The notes beneath the pieces were generated by a model that was given only the letters and a program-made list of their open reading frames with translations, did no database searches and was not told where the DNA came from. From Humulus lupulus (lineage: Eukaryota; Streptophyta; Magnoliopsida; Rosales; Cannabaceae): a stretch of DNA of 64,000 bases. Positions 49,179-60,219 of this stretch are shown here, piece by piece (the first letter of the stretch is position 1; each line of letters starts with the position of its first letter). The stretch covers positions 25,673,107-25,737,106 of the forward strand of contig NC_084802.1 in the NCBI RefSeq assembly GCF_963169125.1. Direction: 5' to 3'. Both the position numbers and the translations under genes were made by a program.

Positions 49179-49437
49179 ATATTCAATTTTTTCTTTATCA
49201 AAATTGGGTTTAGGGGTCTATTTGAACCATTTTACAAAACACAGGGTCCGAAAAAGAATTTGTCAAAACACAAGGTCAAAACAGGTAATGAGACAAAATA
49301 CAGAGTCCAAAAATGTATAAACCATATTTTCAATGGCTTAGTTTGGTTTTTCATTTTAACAAAATCGTATGAGAGATTTGGTTTCAAAATTCTTTTAAAC
49401 TGCATCAAATCAAACCGTGTACACCTTTACAACTAGC

Positions 49438-49922
49438 CTTCTTAATGAAATTATTTCTTTCAAAATAAACTATCAAGATTGATTAGAAAAAACTAACAAA
49501 TATTTTCAAATAACCAAAATACAACTTTTCAAATAAGAACAATTTTAAAAGATATTCAAGTTATACTCAATCGTGTTTTTGCTCTGTAGCGGTTGGAGCA
49601 TAATTTTTTCTAACTTTCTTTGTTGACCAATATATTTTGATCAGATTTTCAATCAAAACATACTTAGTAATAAGTTTTCAGAGTTTGGACTGGCGTCCCT
49701 TCCCATCTCGGAATTCGCAAAACTTTTTATTAGGCATGTCATGTCAAAACTTTTCTTTGCGAACGTTCGTTTTCTTTGTTTTCTGGTATACACCATAGTT
49801 AATAAAAAAATATTAGTTGATCATGGTGACTTTTATCTACAATCAATATATTACTTATTTAATTGTCAAAAATATATTAATTATTTAGGCAGTATTATGT
49901 ACTTCTGATAATTGTATTTAAA
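49438..49922. other. LINE 3' end then unassigned AT-rich DNA
   Basis: The first 30 bases continue the LINE 3' end of 6631-6824 (TTAATGAAATTATTTC...CAAAATAAA). The rest shows no coding frame and no repeat known from the window. Confidence 0.45.
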
Positions 49923-51348
49923 GGAAAATAACAGTTTAACCCGTGTTTTATCTGAATAATCTATTGACTCTTATATTTTGTTAAATGGTAAAATGGACCA
50001 TAAGTTTGGTAAAATGAAACAATACGATACCTGAGTTAAATTTTGGTCAATAGGACTAAAATACCCTCGTATTTTTTAATTAATGAATTAAATTATATAA
50101 AATAAATAATAATAAAATTGATAAAAATTTAAATATATATTCTAATTACTCTCTCAGACACACTCTCTCTCCTCTCTATTCTCTCCTGCTTCTCCTTTAT
50201 TCTATCTTTCCCTAGCAGTCGACCCTAGATTCTTCTTCTCGCCTGCATCAGCCACGATCTTGAGGTCTAACGATGTGCGTGTTGACTGAAGGTGCGGAGC
50301 TTGGGGTCTAACGATGTGTGTGTGCTTCGGTCGGAGCTTGTGGCCTGGTGCGACAAGGGAGGTGCCTGGTGCAACGGGAAGAAAGAAGCAAGTTGAGGCG
50401 CTTGGTGCGACAGGAAGAAAGAAGCAAGCCGAGGCGCCTAGTGTGACGGGAAGAAGGAAAAGCTTATACCTAGATTTGCGATAGATTTTTTGGTTTGTTG
50501 TTGAAGGAGGAGTTTTGTTCTCGGAGGAGTTTTGGTTTGTTACCTAGATTTGTGACGAAGCACCTTCAAATGCAAGCTAAGGAAGACGACAGAGGCACAA
50601 GAAGATAGATAGAGAAAGGTAGTCGATTTGGTTTATCATCTTCTTCTCTTTTTTGACTTGGTTTGTTGATTTGAAGATAAATTATTCTGAGTTTTAAGTT
50701 TTTGGTAGAAGTTGTTGTATAATACTGGTGCAGATCTGAGAAGTACATTTTTCTACTGCAGTTGTTTATTGATTGATGAATCTGGGTTTTGTGTGATTGA
50801 TGAATTTGGGTTTTGTGTGATGGATTTTGAATATAGGTTTTAAGGATGAACTTTAGAAGATGTTTTATTTTAATTTTAGGTATTGAAGAGTTTGAAGAAT
50901 GAACTCAAGAACCTTCTTTATTTTGTTTTAAATCTACGCTCTAAAAATAAACTCAATAACATGTTATGTTTTGTTTTGTTTTAATTATGTGTATTGAATT
51001 TGTATATTACAATTAACTGGAGACCATGTTTATTTGTATCTTAAGTTTAATTTTTTTTTTGTTTATAATTTTATGTTTAAACATTTTTTAATAAGCTAAT
51101 ATATATTTAATTTTTTTTATTTTAAAACTAATTAAATTTATTTTTATTTTAGAATCTATTTTTAATTATTAATAAATTCATTAATTAATATTATCTGAGA
51201 GTATTTTGGCCATATTTAAAATAAGTCTGACAAAAATTAAGATCAAGATACTAGTTTCATCTGTTTTGTTAAACAGGGGTCTATTTTATCATTTAACAAA
51301 ATATAGTAGTCTATTCAGGTAAAACATGAATCAAATTGATATTTTTCC
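49923..51348. mobile_element. Foldback, Pack-MULE-like element
   Basis: Arms of about 140-230 bp (from 49923 and, reversed, from 51348) match imperfectly: GGAAAATAACAG / GGAAAAATATCA, then TATTTTGTTAAATG in both. The centre (about 50150-51060) is not arm sequence: a CT-rich stretch like a plant 5' leader, then GC-richer DNA with short tandem repeats (GGTGCGACAGGAAGAAAGAAGC twice or more). No clear target duplication was found. Gene capture is inference. Confidence 0.5.
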
Positions 51349-52090
51349 TCAACTTTAATTTTTTGATTTTGATCTCTTAGAGGTTTTCTTTTTTATAATC
51401 TTGTGACGATTAGAATTATTAGATCTCTTAGTTTTTTCTAAGTTGACCTTTGAGGCAGTTCATTTCTTAAACTTTTGATTATGCCAAAATTTCTAGTTTT
51501 ATTCTGTTGATTCAAGTTCATTATACAGAGGTGAATATTGCTCCTAAGCAGTTATGAAAGGATATTCAATGTTGTTGGAATATTTTATGAGTTATTTTAA
51601 TTTTTTATTGCATCAATCTATTATTCAAAAATTTCAGATTAGTTCTGTATCATTCAATCGGTTCAGTACAAGGCAAGTTTTTCTTCTTCTTTATTACTAT
51701 TTTTTTTCATCAATTTGTGCAGAATTTAACTTTTAACTTTTAAGTTTTAGTTTTATTTGATGTATAATTATTTACATTGGATTGAACCGTTTCGTCATGA
51801 TTTCATATGTTATTGATATCTATCTTAATTAACCATTGTTGGTTGTTATTCGGTTATCTGTTTTAGTTAACTTTCTAAGTTGGTTATTAATTTTTCAAAG
51901 AAGTTTATTAATGAACTTTTATAAAATAGTTAGTTTATATATATCATAATAATATCGTTTTATTATTTTCAAGTTGTTATACTTTTAGTTAAAATTTCTT
52001 ATTATTAAATAAAATATGTTTTTTAATCTTTTCTTTATATAGTGCTTTGTCGTGGTATTTTCCATTTCAAATATATGATTTGCCTTTGAT
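51349..52090. other. AT-rich unassigned DNA
   Basis: T-rich on the plus strand. Only short ORFs (60 aa at 51554) without recognisable motifs. Nothing supported. Confidence 0.5.
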
Positions 52091-52099
52091 TTATTTGTA

Positions 52100-52396
52100 G
52101 GGCAAATACTTAGTTGGCACATGTGTTTTATCGAAATAGAGATTTAGTATCTTCTGTTTTCAATAATACTCATTTACTATCTTATAATTTTCTCAATATT
52201 AATTATAAAATTACTTAATTATATATAAATAATTATAGTTTGGTTATATTGAAAAAATTGTATCGATCAAATTGGGGTCTAGGATACCAAATATGTACGA
52301 TTTCAAATTACAGAATATCGAATAAGTATTATTGAAAACTTAGGGTACTAAATTCGTATTTTGACAAAATACAAGATACCAAATGAGTATCTACCC
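52100..52396. mobile_element. MULE-type MITE (family M2, TSD TTATTTGTA)
   Basis: 297 bp with inverted ends of about 75 bp (GGGCAAATACTTAGTTGG / GGGTAGATACTCATTTGG). A perfect 9-bp duplication lies at 52091-52099 and 52397-52405. Confidence 0.88.
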
Positions 52397-52682
52397 TTAT
52401 TTGTATATTTTATAGTCTATGTTTCCACTTTCATAATTTTACTCCACATTTTTTTAATCTAGTTATTTTATGTTATTGAAATTGAAATTCATTTTATGTG
52501 TTTTTCAATGTTATTATTATGTTTTTGTTGTGTTGCATTATGTTACTGTTTATGTGAGTTATTGAAAATTTGGAGACGACAGGAGATTGTTTGGATGATT
52601 ATTGAATTTCACAAATAAATTTTTAATTTTTATTGTTATTTTAGCATGACATCTGCATTTTTTCCAATTAGTACTTTTTTAT

Positions 52683-53187
52683 AGGCTATTTAAGTTTTTT
52701 ACCCCCGAACTATTATATATGCATATCGTGCTTCCGAATTTTTCAGGCAGTTAAAAAATCTCCCCGATCTATTCACAGTCATGTAAATTAGGACTTCCGT
52801 CCAATTCTGTTCATTTTTTGTAACAGGAGGATGATGTTGCCATTTTTTTAACATCATTTGGGATGACACGTTGACAATGCTCACGGCGGCAATGGAAGGA
52901 AGTACTTGCTTCCAAATATATATATATATATATATAAATTTATATGTAGAGAGGGATTGTCAATTAATTATTTAATTCGTTTTGTACACTTTAGAGTCCC
53001 ACGTGTCATCCCAAATGATGTAAAAAAATGCCACATCATCCTCCCGTTACAAAAAATGAACGGAATTGGACGGAAGTCCTAATTTACATGACTGTGAATA
53101 GATCGGGGGATTTTTTAACTGCCTGAAAAATTCGGGTGTACGATATGCATATGTAATAGTTCGGGGGGTAAAAAACCTAAATAGCCT
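52683..53187. mobile_element. Long-hairpin MITE (family M3, TSD TTTTTTAT)
   Basis: 505 bp. The arms are near-perfect inverted repeats of about 190 bp (AGGCTATTTA...), with a short AT-rich loop holding a (TA)n run at about 52917-52936. TTTTTTAT flanks it at 52675-52682 and 53188-53195. Confidence 0.88.
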
Positions 53188-53195
53188 TTTTTTAT

Positions 53196-53991
53196 ATAAA
53201 ACAACATGTTTATATTATTGTTATTTCTTTCTTAACAACTTAATACTCACAAAAATTGTATTTTTGTTGTTTTTGTAGGTTGTTTCTCAGTTATCCAAGC
53301 AGGAGGGCTTTTAAGTTTGACTTTGAATTAGTTTCATTTAGATGTTGAATATGACGGCTTGATTTAATCCATGCATTCTTTAAGAGTTCCTTGTATTTTA
53401 TCGAATTAGGTTCTTTTGTAGAGAATGTTACAAGTTTGTTGTCCAATTTTCCTAAGGTGTCCTTAATCTATGTTTGATTTACATATTGATTAGTTGTGTA
53501 TGCTCTTAAGGTGGACGAAAAACTTGTATATCTAGAGAATTTCTTATTTTTTGTTGCTGTATTACACTCTTATTATGATTTTTAATGAAATATTCATTAC
53601 TGCAATTTTTTTTTTATCTCTCTTAAATAACAAATTTTAATTTTAAACCTTGAGATATTGGACTTCTTAAGTTTATTAAAACAACACAAATAAATTTAAA
53701 AATTACTTTTATCATATTTTTTAAAAATAAAAGGGATTTTAACCTCTTAATAACAGTACTTTATTATTTAATTAAAAAATATTGTAAGTTTAGACTTTGT
53801 ACCTCTAATTGAAATTTATCATTTTATAACAATTTATTAAGTTTAAAACCCTAATTAAATTACAAAATACAAACTTATAAAGCCTTAGTAAAATAACATA
53901 ATAAAAAATATATTTAAAATTTGAAAATATTTACTTTTCTACCACTTTTACTTCTCCAAAAAAAAAAATGGAAATTATTATAGTTAGAATG
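53196..53991. other. AT-rich unassigned DNA
   Basis: A pyrimidine tract with TTTTTGTAG at about 53265-53279, followed by a 12-codon frame to TAA and a T-rich tail, looks like a last exon with 3' UTR but is too short to support a gene. The rest is AT-rich without motifs. Confidence 0.3.
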
Positions 53992-54385
53992 TTTTTTTTA
54001 GGAAATAATTAAACTTCATTACTCATAAAGATCCCTTCTTAATAGAGTAAACAACTAAGAGAAATATCTATCTCCTGTATACTATGATCAGAAGAAGAAC
54101 AAGAAGCTCTAGCTAAGAAATGAACTATTTTATTTGCAGACCATTTAACAAAAAATAACGATACATTATTTAAAATGATCAAAAGAGATTTATAATCAAT
54201 AGCTCAAAATGGAAGGCCATTGTATAAGGATTCCTGATTGCTTGTACCACAACCAAGCTATCTTTCTCAAGCACAACTAGTATATTTAGCATGTTAAAAA
54301 AATATTTACATAAAAAATTAATCAATTCATATGAGAATACTTTATCCCTCATGCACTTGAGCAACAAGAGAAGCATGCCAACCAA
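53992..54385 (-). pseudogene. 5'-truncated LINE: RNase H tail and poly(A)
   Basis: On the minus strand: EKDSLVVVQAIRNP (about 54240-54280), then FFVKWSANKIVHFLARASCSSSDHS (about 54080-54155), both typical of the RNase H domain of plant LINEs, then a stop, TTAATGAAGTTTAATT-like 3' end sequence and an A8 run (T8 on the plus strand at 53992). Catalytic part upstream is missing. Confidence 0.7.
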
Positions 54386-55047
54386 CGAAGATCAATGTGT
54401 AAAGTAAATTAAAAGAAGAAAACACATCCACAAAGGGTACTCTTTACTTGTAAATCAAAATACTACAACTTTCTAATGCAAATACCAATTGCATTTCACT
54501 TGAGCATCAAAGATGGAGCAGTTAATCAACATAATGAACACGCACTCCAATTGTTACACAATGCTTTTCGAAGATTAGTTTGTATTTGCAAGAATGAATA
54601 ATTGGTATAGATACAACTTTAATGGGAAAAATATTTATGGAGTCATTTTATCATTATCTAGGTCTTCAAGGTCTTTTCCTTTTAAAAAAAAAAAAAGAGT
54701 CTTTGCACCTAAATAACCCTTTGTTTGAAGGCCTAGTAAATATTTGAAGTAAATCATCACCAAAATTATTTAATTCAAATTGATACTCTAAATCCCTAAT
54801 TTCATACAAAAGGAAACATATCTAAACCCTTGATATCATAACTATAAAATATTAAGCAAACAATCTCATATTTTAGAACAATAAATATTAAGCAATCAAT
54901 CCTAACTGAGGCCAACAAAATTCAAACAAAAAATAACACACAACAAGTATTAGCATCTATTTTTAGTCAAAAATCAAGGTTCAAAATGTTGGAAAATTAA
55001 TCTAATGAAACAAAAATATATAGGCCCAAATAATAAAAATTAACATA
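54386..55047. other. AT-rich unassigned DNA
   Basis: No coding frame. An A12-type run near 54685. Nothing else recognised. Confidence 0.4.
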
Positions 55048-55056
55048 ATTTTTTTA

Positions 55057-55393
55057 GGGTTTATACATTTTTAGACCCTGTGTTTTGCCTCATTACATGT
55101 TTGAACTTTGTGTTTTGAAAAATTATTTTTTAGACCCTGTGTTTTGTAAAATTGTTCAAATAGGCCCCTAAATCTGATTTTGATGAACAAAAAATTAAAT
55201 ATAACAACACAGTTCTTAGGCAGAATGACTGTATTTTTGTTCTGAGTTGTTAGTTTGATGAATTATTTGTGATTTTAGTTAAAAAAAAACTTTGATTAAA
55301 ATTGGATTTATAGGTCTATTTGAACTATTTTAGAAAACACAAGGTCCAAACAGGTAATGAGCCAAAATACATGGTCTAAAAAGACATAAATCT
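55057..55393. mobile_element. MULE-type MITE (family M1, TSD ATTTTTTTA)
   Basis: 337 bp, GGGTTTATACATTTTTAGACC at the left and its imperfect inverted copy at the right. Perfect 9-bp duplication at 55048-55056 and 55394-55402. It is the uninterrupted relative of the copy split at 21160-49324. Confidence 0.9.
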
Positions 55394-55602
55394 ATTTTTT
55401 TATGAATCTCGTGCAAACATACATATTAGACTAAATAAATAAGGTCAGAGAAATAAAACCCAAAACCTTACCACAAAACTCAATCAAGGTTTTCACTAAA
55501 AAAAAACAGTCTTAATCTCAAGCTTATAAATGAAAGATCATTATAAATAGTGATCTTAACTCCGAACTCATAAATGAGCGACCCATTTTAAGAAGTGTAT
55601 TA

Positions 55603-58600
55603 TAACGCCCCTAATTGCTTATCACTATTAAAATACTAATTTTAGTAATAATTTCATAGATTTCATAAAGTGACTGAAAATACAGTAAGTCTTTATTTAA
55701 AATAAATGCAGAGTTTGAATACAATGTTATAAAAAAAAATTGATGTAGTCTTAAAATATAAATTAACATAAGGAAAGACTCTAAGGCACTATGGCGTTTC
55801 GAATCGTTCCTCGTTCATTGACTCCCTGCAACATACATACATACTTATGGGAAACTGACTCAGCTCACCTTGTGTGCCAAACAAGTCTATCTAGTGTCTG
55901 CTTGCAAGGAGGAAAGTAAATGGGTGAGCTAAAGCCCAGTAAGAAAGTACAAACAAGACATACAAACATAAACGACATATCTTATACATTTTTAACATAA
56001 GTCATAACCATCATGAGATTATTTACGACATAAACATAATCGTACATCATAAGATCGTAATATCATAAGCACCAAAATCATTTGTAACATTAGCATAAAC
56101 ATACAATGTAAGATCATAAGCACCATAATCATGAGCAGACAACAGAAGATCATGGCTCCCCTATTGTCCAATGATCAGCACATAAGCATACAACGTAAGA
56201 TCATGACTCTTCTATTGTCCAATGATCACATATGATTCCCTTTTGGTCACTTCCATGGCACCATTTTGGCCATAATTTATCTGGCACCCTTTTGCCCATA
56301 AATTTCTCTGGCACCATTTTGGCTAGAATCTTAGGCACGTCTGCCTTTAATAATGTTGCAGCACTAGGATAAGCAAACACGAACAATTCCATATATATCT
56401 CATAACTAGAACTCATTCAGAAACAAAACAAAAAATCTAGCTAACTTCCTTACCTCAGGTCCAAGCACAAAACTCAAATAACACAGGACCACTTCCTCAA
56501 AAGCCTAAACATAGCAAGTACAATTTGGTCTCAATCACAATTCATACTCTCACAAGCATATCACAAAAGTTTGCATGAAATGGTATACTTTCTAAGTGCA
56601 TGTACCGAAACCTATAGGTCACAAAGAATTTCACAAAGTTCATAATACATGAAAGGGATATTGGCGGCGACAATACCCAATTTTTTTCAAAAGTTACACT
56701 TTAATACCAAAATCTTTTTTTTGGTGGTAATAATATTTAAATCTACAATTTTTGTGCAACTATTAGTACTCATTGTTAACTTACCGTTAAGTATCTACGT
56801 GACACATTTTTATACTCGTAAATTTAGGTATTAAAGTGTAACTTTATAAATGATTTGGATATTATCGTCGTCAATATCCTTAAATTCTTTAAATACTATA
56901 AAAATCATTTAAAAATTTAAAAAATCTAAAAGATTATTAGAAACTAAGTAATAAAACTAAAATTTGCAAATTCGAAACAACCCAAATTAAAATTAAAACT
57001 CAAAATCATCACAAAATTCATATTATTAATTAGTTTTTAATATTATTTTATATTTTTTAAAATTTAAAATGATTTTTATAATATTCAAATAATTTAGTCT
57101 AAAATATCCTAAAATTCATATATGTCACGTGGATACTTAACGAACAGTTAACGGTGAGTATTAACAGTTGCACCAAAATTGTAGATTTAGGTATTACCGC
57201 AAAAAAAATTGGGTATTAAAGTGTAACTTTTGAAAAAATTTGGGTATTATCGCCGCCAATTAGACTAATAAAAATGTGCCACGTAGATACTTAACGGCCA
57301 GTTAACGGTGAATACTAACGGTTGCACCAAAATTGTAGATTTAGATATTATTACCGCAAAAAAAAAAAAACTTGGGTATTAAAGTGTAGCTTTTGAAAAA
57401 TTTTGGGTATTATCGCCACCAATATCCCTACATGAAATACTACTTATCATGCTACTATTCGTACATAAAATCATAGATTAAATCACATAAGAATTTTAAA
57501 CAAATCCAAACTTGAAATTCTAAACTTGGCCTAAATCTAAAAAAAAAAAAAAAAAAGTGACTTTGTTTCACAAAATTTAACCAAAACTCATGTTTCACCT
57601 TACCCAAAGCTGTTTGAAAAAAATTTCTTTTTAAAAATCTCTAAGGACCTAAAAATTGGTAAAATGACTAATGATTCTCACATTTTTAATAACTAATTTC
57701 TAGACATCTTTTAAAAACAAATTTTCTCAATCTTTAAACCATAAAAATCTGCATGTATTTTATTAATGAAGAATACATTATTAAAGTGTGAAAATCACCT
57801 TTTACTCATATAAATTTTTAAGACATAAAATGAGCTCTTTTAAAACCATTGATAATTTACCATGAAATATAAGCCCAAAATCAGCAAGTAATATTTTATT
57901 TAAAATTGCTTATATTCATGTTCAATCACTAAACCTAACATGTTTCTTTATTTTCATGCATTCCAAAAATAATACAATTAGCATGCATCAAAGACTTAGA
58001 TCATTTCAACAATACAACTTAAGAAATAAGGCCCTGTTTGACTATATTATCAACATAAAGATAAACTAAACCATGTTCTCCTTCAAACATGCATCCTCAT
58101 ATATTCTTGAGAGACACAACATTACTATATAATTAACACCATACTAGCATGCTGTAGTGGTAAAAATCTAAGTATTATTTTAGTATGTATAATCAAGCCC
58201 AATAAGATAGACAAATGAGTCAGCCCGACCCAAAGTAACATAGAGTCTGTGTTACTGCGGCACTTAAGGCCCTTATTCAAAAAACATGTTTATCAAAACT
58301 CAAAAGAGACAAATTGAATCATACCACAATGCTAGGCCAAAACACACACAAAGATATACTCTTGTTTCTAAAAAATTAATTAAAACCTAATCATGCTTCT
58401 AATCAAGAGATCATTATCATACACATATTCCTCAAAGCTATAAGATCAAACATAGACATATTTTCTCAAAACCTCTACTACTAATCCATGATCATAAAAA
58501 AATCAAATCAACATCAAATCAACAAAAATGGTAGGGAATCATATCACTTCCTTGGTAGTGTTCAAGAACACAAAGCAAATCGATCATTAGGCACCTAGGG

Positions 58601-59187
58601 ATTTTGAAATACACCACCAAAGAAAAGAGTAACAATTTTCTTAGAATTGAGAATGAAGAACCTAATCTTAGGTACAAAAGCCAAAACCAAAATCAAGACA
58701 AGAACACATACCTAGATATTTTTGAAACCCTTCATCTTCATCTTCTCCTTCTTTTTCTCTTTCTTTCTTCCTCTCTTTTTCTTCCTCTTTCTCATGCCCT
58801 CCTCTCTCTCTTTCTCTCAAGGCTTCCGTAGCCACCAAATGGATCTCCAAGGCTCACATCTTCTTCTATTAATAATATCCTAGTGACCTAACCCTAAGAA
58901 AGAACCCAAGTGTGAAAGCTCAAATCCCATCCCACCAAATAAGCCTAAATCTCACCATTTCCTCTCCTTTCACCTCACCTAAACCCTATCTCAATGTGAA
59001 CATAACTAAAATGGTAAGTCTTTGTTATCTTATCTCAAAAAAGATGATAGTCAAATTCTCTTTCTCTTTCTATTTCTTTTTTTTTTTAATTTAAATGAAA
59101 TAAAACAAATTCCATTAACACACACACTACACATTCGGAACACACACACAAATAAAATAAAAAATATAACTTATTCTAATCACATAA
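55603..59187 (-). mobile_element. Decayed Tekay-like LTR (V), interrupted
   Basis: It starts near ATAACGCCCC, like the left end of minus-strand Tekay LTRs, and contains the reverse complement of the conserved TACTGGGCTTTAGCTCACCC block (about 55925-55945) and a CTTACCTCAGGTCCAAG phrase (about 56450) that also occur in order in those LTRs. MITE 56655-57428 lies in it, and E3 begins at 59188. The right end is not seen. CT-rich runs at about 58735-58825 and 59055-59090. Confidence 0.4.
56655..57428. mobile_element. Compound MULE-type MITE (family M4, TSD TACATGAAA)
   Basis: 774 bp from GGGATATTGGCGGCG to its inverted copy. Perfect 9-bp duplication at 56646-56654 and 57429-57437. Inside are four arm copies: one forward (56655-about 56800) and three reverse (about 56822-56875, 57120-57262, 57274-57428), with an unrelated AT-rich core at about 56880-57115. 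Confidence 0.88.
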
Positions 59188-60164
59188 TGTTATCCCAAAA
59201 TTTGAAAATGATGATGTGGCAATAAAATTGACATGTGGCATGGATTAGTTGGGTGATTTGGCTTAGCAGTAGCCCAATGCATCAGTGAAGAGTTCGGACT
59301 GATTGAGAGATGTCATAACCAAGCCAAATGCACCCAAGGAGTCCAAATGGTATGCTCGGACCCTAGTCCGAGGAGAGGCCACAACAAGTGTGGCTCGGAC
59401 CTTGGTCCGAGGAGAGCCATGGTGTGGCTCGGACCTTGGTCCGAGGAGTACCCCTAAGATGTGGCTCGGACCTTAGTCTGAGGAGGGCCAAGGAAGGAGT
59501 GGCTCGGACCCTAGTCCGAGGAGCCCCAATGCATGTGTTTGGACCATGGTCCGAGGAGAGTAAGGGGTATGATCCGTATGCAGGTGTCCAGCATGCATAT
59601 GTCCGACCAGAAGACGATATTCATCAAACAAATGGACCAGACTACGTCAAATTCCCATAAACGACTTCAACAAGAATCGGTCTGGGCATCGCGGGAATCT
59701 CTCATTCCTCACTCAAATTGAGGAATCTGTTGTATTTTGAATATTTTGTGTAATTTAAATATAATATAAATAATAGAATATCCCGATCCTAGGGGGATAT
59801 CAGTTTAGGATCCCAAGCCTATAAATAGAGGGTTAATGGGATCAGAAAAGGACTTTTTTTGGCAATTTGAGATTTGGTCTGAGTTCTAGAGAGAGAAAGT
59901 GCGTTTTTCCTGAGAGAGAACCCTTTTTGTATTCCTATTTACACTGAAGAAACTCAGTTGACACTGGTTCATCTGATCTTGAGTGTGATAAAATAATAAA
60001 ATCTCTAAGTGGATTAGGCTATTACCGACTGATCGGGGTTGAACCACTATAAAATCTCTTGTGTTATTTATTGTTCTTGATTAAACTGTCTGTGTCGTTT
60101 AACTTCTCTTGAAGGTTCATCGTTTTTGACGTTCTCACGTCGTTGGCTAAAAGCACAGTCAACA
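59188..60164 (+). repeat. E3 5' LTR (copy P3)
   Basis: 977 bp, TGTTATCCC to CAGTCAACA. TATAAATA at 59820-59827. It matches P1 and P2 except in the U3 array. Confidence 0.93.
59345..59565. repeat. Palindromic tandem array in E3 LTR
   Basis: Six units of about 34-42 bp, each with the inverted repeat CTCGGACC-TT-GGTCCGAG or a variant, followed by GAG and variable spacer. Units start near 59353, 59393, 59428, 59465, 59503 and 59539. Confidence 0.85.
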
Positions 60165-60167
60165 TTT

Positions 60168-60185
60168 TGGTGCTTTCATTGAGAG
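60168..60185 (+). other. E3 primer binding site
   Basis: TGGTGCTTTCATTGAGAG, 3 bases after the LTR, identical to the E1 PBS. Confidence 0.75.
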
Positions 60186-60219
60186 CGTGAAGAGAAGAAC
60201 ATACAGTCCCTGAAGCAAT

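Larger units (their letters stand above)
21160..49324. mobile_element. MULE-type MITE (family M1) split by element D (9-bp TSD)
   Basis: The arms 21160-21382 and 49184-49324 are inverted copies starting GGGTTTATACATTTTTGGA. Flanks are TATTTTTAA (21151-21159) and TATTTTCAA (49325-49333), 8 of 9 bases equal. An uninterrupted relative is at 55057-55393. It was split by D at ATATT. Confidence 0.8.
6825..49429. mobile_element. hAT-like nonautonomous element, split by nested insertions
   Basis: The surviving pieces are 6825-7119, 20840-21159 and 49334-49429. The ends are short imperfect inverted repeats (TAGGGTGTTCG on the left; reverse complement TAAAGGTGTACAC on the right). The flanks AACCTAGC (6817-6824) and CAACTAGC (49430-49437) agree at 6 of 8 positions, as expected of an old 8-bp hAT duplication. 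The interior shows GGTTCGGTTT-type subterminal motifs. It has no coding capacity. Confidence 0.5.

Noticed and set aside
53265..53320. Possible last exon of a host gene
   Set aside because: A splice-acceptor-like tract and 12 codons only; no preceding exon could be found among the AT-rich DNA.
58668..58850. 60-aa minus-strand ORF rich in Glu/Lys/Arg
   Set aside because: It is a CT-rich tract read on the other strand.
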